DNA of 64,000 nucleotides from the NCBI GenBank assembly GCA_021234155.1, contig JAJEKV010000096.1, forward strand, positions 1,372,010 to 1,436,009, read 5' to 3'. The notes under the pieces were generated by a model that worked only from the letters and a program-made list of their open reading frames with translations, did not search any database and was not told the origin of the DNA. Source of the stretch: Isoetes taiwanensis. Taxonomy: Eukaryota; Streptophyta; Lycopodiopsida; Isoetales; Isoetaceae. The translations under genes were made by a program, and so were the position numbers. Shown in pieces: positions 56,700-64,000 of the stretch; positions within the stretch are counted from its first letter, which is position 1, and every line of letters begins with the position of its first letter.

Positions 56700-59510
56700 T
56701 TGGGCTAACCTAAAAGGGATACCGTGCACCAAAATGATCTTCCATGCTGCAAAAGAGACTTTTGGTCTCACCAAAAAGCCAGTGCAAGGGCCGCCCTGCA
56801 ATTCATGGTGGGATGCTGAGTGTAGAGAAGCAAGAGCCAGCTGCCACAAAACTGCATCAGGAAGCCCAGTTGGTATAAAAGACTTTTGAGAAGCAAAAAG
56901 CAAGCATTTTTAAGAGCAAGGCAATCTGATTTGAAAGAGCAAATAAAGCAAGATCCAAAAATGTTTTGGAACAAAATAAGCAAAAACTCAGGGCAGCCAG
57001 ATTTAGAGGTAGGCGCTTTGCTAAAGTTGGTGCAAGATATTTATGAGGTGGGCAATCCAGAAGGCATGCCAATCTTGGCCATTGATGAAGATCTTTTCAC
57101 TGAAAGAGAGGTAAGAAATACGCTATCAGGGATGGAAAATAACAAAGCACATGATCTGGATGGTCTATGTATTAAGCTTTTTAAATGGGGAGGAGACAAA
57201 ATGCTTTCTATTCTTACAGACTAAATAAGAGTATCAGACAAGGCCTACAATATAGTTGGAAGTTAAATGGAGTACACCCAATTCATAAATCAGGGGACAA
57301 GAATTACAGAACCATTATGATAGGTAGCACTTTTGCCAGAATTTTGGAAAGCTTGTTGGAATACAAGTTGAGCACCTGGGCAGAAGAGAATGGCAAGCGC
57401 TCCAATTTTCAAGCGGGCTTTCGGAAAGATTTTAATACGTTAGATCCAGGGTAAAAATTAGTGGCTAAACTTAGCCAAATGGCGAAATTTTGGCCTTGAT
57501 TGGAAAAAAAACGGCTAAACTATGTCCCTTTTTTGGCCAAAAAGAAGAAAATATTAGCCAAGTCTATTTCACGTCCCACCTCCATTTCGTCCAACTTTAG
57601 CTAATCGCAAGAAAGTATAAGTGCCAAAAATTGGAAAGTTTAGCCAAAACTTAGAAGCTTTTACGTCAAAGTTTGGCGTACTTTAGCCAAATTACTCTAT
57701 AACCTTTGTTTCTACTATGCTCAGTTAATATTTAGGTCTTGAATTAGTGCAAAATAGTCAAATGATAGAAGATTTTTTTATTTTGTAATAAAAGTTTAGC
57801 CAAAAGTAAGAAAGTACAGGTCGCAAAATTTGAAAAGTTTAGCTTAACGATAGAAGCTTTCGCTTCAACTTTTGGCATACTTTAGCCAAGTCTATTTCAC
57901 CACTTTGGATATAAAAGTTCCTTAATTTTTTCCCTGGTTAGATCATGCATTAACACTTCGTGTGTTAGTAAAGAAAGCAAAGGCACCATCTGCAGCATTG
58001 TGTAGTGCATTTATAGATTTTGCAAAAGCATTTGACACAGTGCAGAGAAAGGAGTTAGGTGACAGAATGGAGCAGCTTGGTATTCCAAAAAATATAAGAG
58101 TTGTCTCACAATTGTATGCAGAGGTATTCATCAAATTATCTTGGGAAGTAAATCCTGTGATAAGGAACACTATAGGGGTGCATCAAGGATGTCCTTTATC
58201 CCCTACATTATTCGGCCTCTTTATCGACGAGCTTGAAGAATGGCTACATGCATGCTCTTTGGCAGGGGCTCAGCTTGGAGCTTACATAGTACAGTTATTA
58301 CTGTATACTGACAATTTGGTGCTATTGGCATCCAAGAAACTTGTACTATACAAGAGCATTTGCATAATTTAGCAGCGTTTTGTGCAGCCAGGCAAATGAA
58401 AGTAGATGTTGCAAAATCCAAAGTTATGGTGTTCGGGACAAGGGGGAGACTAAGGTTCATGTATCTAGAGCAGGAAATTGAAACAGTGGAGAGTTTTAAG
58501 TACCCGGAGATAGATTTCTCCTCAAGATACAACTGGAAGAACTATGTCAAAAGGAGATCCACATGGGGGAAAATGGCGCTCTATGGTATGCTTTCTAGAT
58601 GTTCTAAAATTTCTCTGCATGATTGGGGGCTTAAAAAGCTTTTGTTTAAGACATTGGTTCAAACTGTGCTATTGTATGGGGTTCCTATATGGGGACCGAG
58701 CATCTCTGCCAAGTTATGGAATCAAATAGAAACAATTCAGAAGCTATTTTTGAGAAATGTGCTTGGCATAGAAGCTCAGCTACATACGCATTTATGCTTG
58801 CAGGGCATGTATGTTTCCATTAGAATTGGAAGCATTATTTTAGACTGTAAATTTCATTAATAGGATTAGAGATCAATCACCAGAACGCTTATCCCAAGAA
58901 GCAATGATGGTCTCAGAGCAGCAAGGTTGGATGCATGATTTCAAAACCTGGGCAGGAAAACGGGGTCTGAATGATGAAAATTGGCCTGAATGTAAGACAG
59001 ATCAAGAGCATTATTAGAAAGACTTGCAATTGAATGCCTATGGTAGCACCAAGGTAGTAGAATGCTTCATTATAGAACTCAGATAAATCACATAGGCGAG
59101 TATAAGAGCCAAGAGTATCTGTGGTCAGAAATGCCGACGCATCTAAAGCATGTCATAGCTCGTTATAGAACGAGCTCGCATAAATTGGGAGTTGAGACAG
59201 GAAGATAGTCAAATACTCCACTTGAAGACAGGGTATGCAGAGCTTGTGATTCTTATAGTGTAGAAGATGAGGCACATGTCCTCCTGCATTGTACGGCTTA
59301 CAATGAGATCAAGGAACAATTTGAAATCCAAGTGTCAGATCATCAATCATTGTTTTCTATCTCTTGTTATGAGTTAGGATTATATTTGAAGGCGGTAGAT
59401 AGCCATCATACTTTGATATTAAAAATATGATTTACTTTGGTGGTTTTTTAGTGCTCCATGTCCTCTCAAGGCCCTAAGTGAGTAAGACCAAATAAATAAA
59501 TAAATAAAAT
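56700..59510 (+). mobile_element. LINE B: non-LTR retrotransposon, 5'-truncated, split by a MITE
   Basis: It reads NSWWDAECREARASCHK, then RARQSDLKEQIKQDPKMFWNK, NKAHDLDGLCIKLFKWGG, NFQAGFRKDFNTLD, then after the MITE AFIDFAKAFDTVQ, HQGCPLSPTLFGLFIDELEEW and LYTDNLVLLAS, and the finger VCRACDSYSVEDEAH. The active box is YTDN where YTDD is expected, so the second catalytic Asp is lost. The 3' end is an ATAA microsatellite (about 59490-59508). Same family as LINE A but on the other strand. The endonuclease and head are missing. The 5' border is approximate. Confidence 0.88.
57447..57936. mobile_element. hAT-type MITE inserted in LINE B
   Basis: 490 bp with terminal inverted repeats CAGGGTAAAAATTA and CAGGGAAAAAATTA (reverse complement of the right end), flanked by the perfect 8-bp duplication GTTAGATC at 57439-57446 and 57937-57944. 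CAGGG ends and an 8-bp target duplication are hAT features. There is no transposase; the interior is AT-rich with many GGCTAA/TTAGCC-type words. Removing the element and one duplication restores an open LINE frame across the site, so the MITE came later. Confidence 0.92.
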
Positions 59511-59539
59511 TAGCTATGCTAAATTATTTGTAAGTAAAT

Positions 59540-59562
59540 AACCTAATTAGGCTAATTAGGTT
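59540..59562. repeat. perfect 23-bp palindrome
   Basis: AACCTAATTAG and its reverse complement around one G. Thirty bases right of the end of LINE B. Confidence 0.8.
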
Positions 59563-60904
59563 ATTAATTAGTAACAGTCAGCCAACGAGGCAGTGCCACC
59601 TAGCCCAAATTGATTGGCCAGGGGAAACTTGCCAAGTTTGGAGGGCAAATTGGGGCACTACCCCTAATTCTGCCCCAAATCGATTTGGAGAGAGTTGGAG
59701 GAAGGAGGAGCTACTAGTTGTTGTGACCAAACTTGAAGAATGGAAGCCTTTCGTGACAATGGCTCTAGCCAAGAGACCGGTTAGTCCGTAGATAGTCTGT
59801 GCTTCAGCTAACACTTCTCTGATTAGATGGAATGGTTAATTTCTTTTTTATGTATTACTAAGTTGATGATGGATACTTTGATTATGATTGTGTTCTCTCT
59901 TTCTGTTTCTCCTGTGTGTCGTAGAGGCCTGAAAGATTCCTAGAAGTAGAGATGTCTCTAGCTAGAATCTTTAAGACCCAATAAATACAGCCTGTGCACA
60001 AGAGCCCACCTGGCTGTGGATGCTATGATGTGATTCAGCACCAGATAACGGGTATGATGGTGAATCGGGTTGGGGTCTTGCCTAGCTTGGCTACCGGACT
60101 CCTACAGTGTGGTAGGCTTATAGCCGATCACTAAGCGTGGGCCGGGTATGGGTCTGGCACTCCCTGGTCGCAGGCGACGTGCCTATATGGACATTCTAGA
60201 CGTAAACAGGCGCGGTGAGCCGGCCTTTAGATTTAGGGGAGTAAGTCGGGTACGAATGGAGAGGGGGAGGGGATCACTGAGGTGGCACGTGTTTTCTAGC
60301 ACACCCAGGGATCCATCATGCCCGGGGAGGGGACGCCTCCCTGACCTGCCTCATCGGACCAGAGAGATGTAACCTGGAGTAGTTTCATATGGTGATTCCA
60401 TGGGATTGCATCTCCGGAGGGCTACAATCACGCCATAGCATGTTTCAGCCTATCTGCAAAGTGTGCACAGGAGGGGCAGATGGAGTGGACTACCCTAGCC
60501 ATTGTTCTATTCCAGCCAACGCCATGTTATATTTCTGTCTGTTGACATCTTGAGGCCTTGAACGTCAGTCGACCCCATGGAGTCTGAATCCAGGATAGAG
60601 CCTTATTTATGGTATATTACATATGTTATCTATGCTTGTATTGCTATTTAGTTGATGATGATGGATGGGTCACCCTTCGTGGTGGTATATTATTTTGAGC
60701 ATGATTGTTGGGTGCTAACATGTATTAGGGTGCTAACATGCTAACATATTATTTCTGAGTATGTATCCGTTGGATCCCTGTTGTGAAATGGAGGCGGGAG
60801 TCTACAGCCCATAAGTCGGGGAGCGCCTACAAAGAGAAGCTCAAGATAGTTGGGGGCATTGGAAAGGCCACGAGCTCTGCCCGTCGGCAGGACCGAGTGG
60901 ATGC
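59563..60904. other. spacer, GC-richer than flanks, no gene recognised
   Basis: Sections such as 60060-60360 are GC-rich and resemble an LTR or untranslated leader of some element, but no paired repeat was found in the window. Confidence 0.35.
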
Positions 60905-61186
60905 CGCCCGACCTCGCCGATCTCAGGGAGCAAAACCCTGCCCAAGAAACCCACACAGCTAAAGAAGCCGCACATATATAGGCCCGGCACCATGGTGTTG
61001 AGGGAGATTCAGAAGTATCAGAAGACAACAGAACTTCTGCTACGGAAGCTTCCTTTCCAGCGCTTGGTCCGAGAGATAGCACAAGACTATCGGACTGATC
61101 TTCGATTCCAAACTTTTGCTATGCTCGCCCTCCAAGAAGCCGACCAAGGACTTGATTCTCGCCAGGAGAATTCGGGGAGACCATAA
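60905..61186 (+). pseudogene. histone H3-like fragment
   Basis: The frame reads [20 protein letters not shown], then [20 protein letters not shown] and [21 protein letters not shown]. This is the N-terminal tail end, alpha-N helix, alpha-1 and the start of alpha-2 of histone H3, the nucleosome core protein. It then departs ([14 protein letters not shown]) and stops, so about 35 C-terminal residues of the fold are absent. Compared with canonical H3 it carries KTTELL for KSTELL, TF for SS and AMLALQEA for a VAALQEA-type sequence; KTTELL occurs in CENH3 proteins, but [13 protein letters not shown] is H3-like. The 5' tail (60905-60960) is basic and proline-rich without ARTKQTARKS. No intron is visible, so it could be a retrocopy. 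Confidence 0.75.
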
Positions 61187-61950
61187 TTAGCTTGCTTGTC
61201 AAGCATTTTGTTGTACAAATTTTGTATAGAAATATAAGAATTTTTTATTGTCTAATTTCTTTTGTAAGTATAAAGTATTTATTCAATTATTAATAATGAC
61301 GACGATGTCGTCAGCATAAAAAATAGTTTAAAATAAAGTTATACTGAATATTTTTTAGGGTTTCATTTTCTTCTTTACTTCTCTTGCTTTTTGCTCCTCC
61401 TCCACTACTCGCCTGTGCAATGGAGACCTCTAGCCTCCTCCAATGGTACCATGATAGAGAACATTGGGATCCTCAAGTCCCATTTGACCTCCTTCAGCCT
61501 TTTATGCTCCAAAGGTGGACCTCATCACTATGCAAGCCCACCCTGATTGTGCAGCTTTCCTTGAGTTCTATACTTAGGAAATGGTACCAACTTAGATACC
61601 CAGTGCTGCTATGGAGGTAACGACCAGTACATCGGGGGTTGACCCCACCAACTCCTCTTGTACTAGAGTGGGCATTCCACAATTCGCTTTCTTCACCACG
61701 ACACCATGGTAGATAGAAGCCAAAGTGTCTCATGACATTCTAAACCCAACTTACGTGCCACTTCGATCGGCAAACAACCAAACCCTTTGAACCTTTTTCA
61801 ATCCTAAGATGTGATGAGTTGACATCGAGGCGCCAAATGACTCCGTCGATTATCCTTTCATTTTCTACTTGTGTGACTACTTTCTGAGGTGCCGCCATCT
61901 TTATCCCTCCATTTTGCAATTCAATGAATATTAGAAGGTGATAATATACA
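61187..61950. other. spacer, nothing recognised
   Basis: Short frames on both strands (for example 61384-61620 plus, 61740-61967 minus) without domains. Confidence 0.35.
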
Positions 61951-62139
61951 TTAGCAGTCTTCGACAACCTGCATTATAGATGTGCCATCCATGCCACATC
62001 GACATAGCAATAATTAGCAGTCTTCTACAACCTGCATCATAGATGTGCCATCCATGCCACATCGACATAGCAATAATTAGCAGTCTTCTACAACCTGCAT
62101 CATAGATGTGCCATCCATGCCACATCGATATAGCAAAAA
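61951..62139. repeat. tandem repeat, 63-bp unit x3
   Basis: Units start TTAGCAGTCTTC at 61951, 62014 and 62077 and differ at only a few bases. As 63 is a multiple of three, a minus-strand frame stays open through all copies (WHGWHIYDAGCRRLLIIAMS), but nothing else supports coding. Confidence 0.92.
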
Positions 62140-62478
62140 TTTGATTTATGGGATCCCTAATTAAAACTATGCTTGACTTTAATTTGTTGCTGACAAAAAT
62201 GGAACAAATGGTTATCTTCGAAACATGCCCATAAACTTTAGATGCCTCATATCTTTTTATTTTTTTATAAATTTTATAACGTATATACTTGCTTTAGGTT
62301 ATAATGCATCCATATTGAATTTAATGGGCAAGGCAATCTTTCCGGGCAATCCATACTAAAGTAGGCTTTGAATTGGAATGATAAGCTTGTTTTAGATATT
62401 TAAAGCACATATTATGCCCAATAGGAGGCCTAAACAAGCTCTAATAAAGTACCCAGGGTTTCCAAGATATCCATTCAA
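62140..62478. other. spacer, nothing recognised
   Basis: AT-rich 3' flank of the LRR pseudogene. Confidence 0.35.
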
Positions 62479-62747
62479 CTAGCTATTCCAATCTTGTTTC
62501 TCCATTGCTAAACCATCTCCAGTTTTTGATGTCGTACTATTTGAATTTGCCGTTGTTTTACAAGCTAATAAAGGCCCACCACACAGTTGCAGATTTCCTT
62601 CAAATGTAGATGATCCAAATGTGTCACAGTGACTACCTATTGGAATAGCTCCACTTAAATTATTGTGGGAAAGATTATACACAATGAGACTGTCGTTGCT
62701 GCATAACATTGATGGGATTGTACCACTTAAGTTATTCTATGAAAGAT

Positions 62748-62905
62748 TGTGACGTTCTTAACCGACATGCCCTTAACCAACTGGGCAAAACCGTCTAGAC
62801 ATTTATGAGTAGTCGCTTCTACCCATTTATGTCGGTGTCTCAGGAACTCCCCACAGGCACATTCAAAGATCGAATACTCGAGCGGTCTACCATGGGCCCG
62901 TTACA
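62748..62905 (-). repeat. TRIM LTR, 3' copy in minus orientation
   Basis: 158 bp; plus-strand view begins TGTGACGTTC and ends CCCGTTACA. Confidence 0.95.
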
Positions 62906-63054
62906 GTCTCTCCCACTAGAACTATTAGAACTATGCTCGTCCTCGAGCATCCAAGGCTATACCATGTCTATGTCATACCATGTCACAATGATTACCAAGT
63001 CTTTGCAAATTACCCATGCATATAGGCACCCATGGAGACTCGAACTCGAGACCT

Positions 63055-63066
63055 GCTCTGATACCA
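63055..63066 (-). other. TRIM primer-binding site (tRNA-iMet)
   Basis: Minus-strand TGGTATCAGAGC, two bases inside the LTR end. Confidence 0.9.
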
Positions 63067-63068
63067 AC

Positions 63069-63226
63069 TGTGACGTTCCTAACCGACATGCCCTTAACCA
63101 ACTGGGCAAAACCGTCTAGACGTTTATGAGTAGTCGCTTCTACCCATTTATGTCGGTGTCTCGGGAACGCCCCATAGGCACATTCAAGGATCGAATACTC
63201 GAGCGGTCTACCATGGGCCCGTTACA
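63069..63226 (-). repeat. TRIM LTR, 5' copy in minus orientation
   Basis: 158 bp, about 96% identical to 62748-62905. Confidence 0.95.
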
Positions 63227-63420
63227 AAGATCCAACAATTCTAGTGCTGTACCATTTCCTAATTGGGGAGGAATCTTTCTGCTAAAGTGGTTATGTGATA
63301 AGTTCCGTTGCTTGAGCATTGGAAAATCACCAAACTGCCATGGAATGGGTCCATTCAACTTATCGTTGAACACATCAAATGATGCTCTTGTTGTTTCAGA
63401 GCATAGCCGCCACTGCCAAC

Positions 63421-64000
63421 TTCAACGGTATATAACCTGCCTTTCGCTTTGGTAGCAAAGCCTACGATTCTTCGGTGGCTTGCAATTCTTTAATGGCTAC
63501 ATAAAGGTATGTTTTTTATATTAATGATTTTTCCATGATATCAATGATTTTTCCATGGCTTTCTGATTCTTCAGTATCTATATAACTCTGGCTTTACTCC
63601 ATCACTACAGAGGAATGATAATCTGATGTTCTTGGATTTTCCAATGAAAATTTAAATTTTGGAAGCTCTTACATATGTTTGATGTTTTCTCCAAGAATTC
63701 CATCGGGAAAAAATAGATAATGGGTAACAAAAGGAAGGGAAAAACATTGTGGAAGACATAGCATTCTGGCAAGCTCTGTTCTCCGTGATCAGAGACTCTG
63801 TGGTATTTTGGTGATAAGCACAGGTAATATGCCTTTGTTATAGTTTATGCTATAAACATATCTCATTCTTGTGATCCTTTCCAGGCCCTAGTTCTGATAT
63901 GATGCTTGGTTTCTGGTAGTTAAGAAGAAAAAAGAACAAAAAAGAAAAAGGATGGTGACAGCTTCGTCTCGAACTCCATTGTCACGATTTTTGCGGTAAG
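63421..64000. other. right edge, nothing recognised
   Basis: AT-rich. TCAATGATTTTTCCATG-type words are repeated near 63520-63560. No gene. Confidence 0.35.

Larger units (their letters stand above)
62748..63226 (-). mobile_element. TRIM retrotransposon (short LTR, no coding)
   Basis: Two 158-bp direct repeats (62748-62905 and 63069-63226) with about six differences enclose only 163 bp. AAGAT stands on both outer sides (62743-62747, 63227-63231), a perfect 5-bp target duplication. On the minus strand the LTR begins TGTAACGGGCCC and ends GTCACA. Two bases later comes the tRNA-iMet site TGGTATCAGAGC (63066 to 63055), and before the other LTR the purine tract GTGGGAGAGAC. So orientation is minus. 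At 479 bp with no frame, it must be mobilised by an autonomous LTR element. Confidence 0.95.
62479..63420 (-). pseudogene. LRR receptor-like protein fragment, split by a TRIM element
   Basis: Right piece (63420-63227): FDVFNDKLNGPIPWQFGDF, NLSHNHFSRKIPPQLGNG, ALELLDL. Left piece (62747-62479): NNLSGTIPSMLCSND, VYNLSHNNLSGAIPIG, TFGSSTFEGNLQLCGGPLL. These are plant LRR repeats (LxxLxLxxNxLxGxIP) and the C-terminal cap with its GN-x-x-LCG signature of LRR receptor kinases and receptor-like proteins, which sense ligands at the plasma membrane. A TAG stands in NLS*NNLSG, the frame ends soon after the cap without a membrane helix or kinase, and the TRIM interrupts one repeat. It is clearly non-functional. 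Confidence 0.88.

Noticed and set aside
61931-62125. Short repeat protein with three WHGWHIYDAGCRR units
   Set aside because: The simplest explanation is a 63-bp tandem repeat whose length happens to be divisible by three.
62748-62905. Cassandra-type TRIM with 5S rRNA promoter
   Set aside because: No recognisable 5S internal control region in the LTR; the matches seen are tRNA-like instead.

Overview
This is nuclear DNA of a land plant. Four loci match known plant families: an AINTEGUMENTA-like AP2 factor, a ubinuclein (HIRA-type histone chaperone), a KxDL/BORC-type protein and a PIG-M (GPI mannosyltransferase I) fragment. All have spliceosomal introns with GT-AG borders. The many PLS-type PPR fragments, the retrotransposon load and the style of the LINEs suggest a seedless vascular plant, probably a fern. 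That last step is inference; nothing in the window proves it.

Layout. 0-4 kb: a PIG-M exon at the left edge and a compact intact three-exon KXD1 gene (minus). 4.6-6.4 kb: a poly(A) non-LTR insertion with a 13-bp target duplication. 6.5-13 kb: two broken PPR genes (minus), the 3' half of an AINTEGUMENTA-like gene (minus) and, head to head with it, a multi-exon gene of unknown function (plus). 13.1-18.2 kb: Copia element 1, complete from LTR to LTR with a TGGGA duplication but coding-dead. 18-24 kb: AT-rich DNA with three minus-strand ORFs I do not recognise. 24.8-28.8 kb: an intact 14-exon ubinuclein gene, the best gene here (757 codons plus stop once spliced). 29.9-31.7 kb: tandem duplications and a two-way 22-bp minisatellite. 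32-37.4 kb: Copia element 2, preceded by a TATA box with duplicated heat-shock-element-like motifs. 39-42.8 kb: a long LINE (minus). 44.7-51.1 kb: a DUF4283-type ORF remnant and two L1-type LINE fragments. 52.9-53.9 kb: a tandem array of about 412 bp. 56.7-59.5 kb: a second LINE with an hAT-type MITE in its reverse transcriptase. 60.9-61.2 kb: a histone H3-like fragment. 62.5-63.4 kb: an LRR receptor-like pseudogene split by a 479-bp TRIM retrotransposon (TSD AAGAT).

The host genes are unrelated housekeeping or developmental genes and form no operon or pathway. Most of the window is mobile DNA of different ages, with clear nested insertions: MITE in LINE, TRIM in LRR gene, L1-type LINE between two promoter-like repeats. 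The best candidates for undescribed biology are the unknown spliced gene at 8.9-11.7 kb, the heat-element promoter beside Copia 2, the TRIM with tRNA-like A/B-box matches, and the bipolar minisatellite at 31.4 kb.
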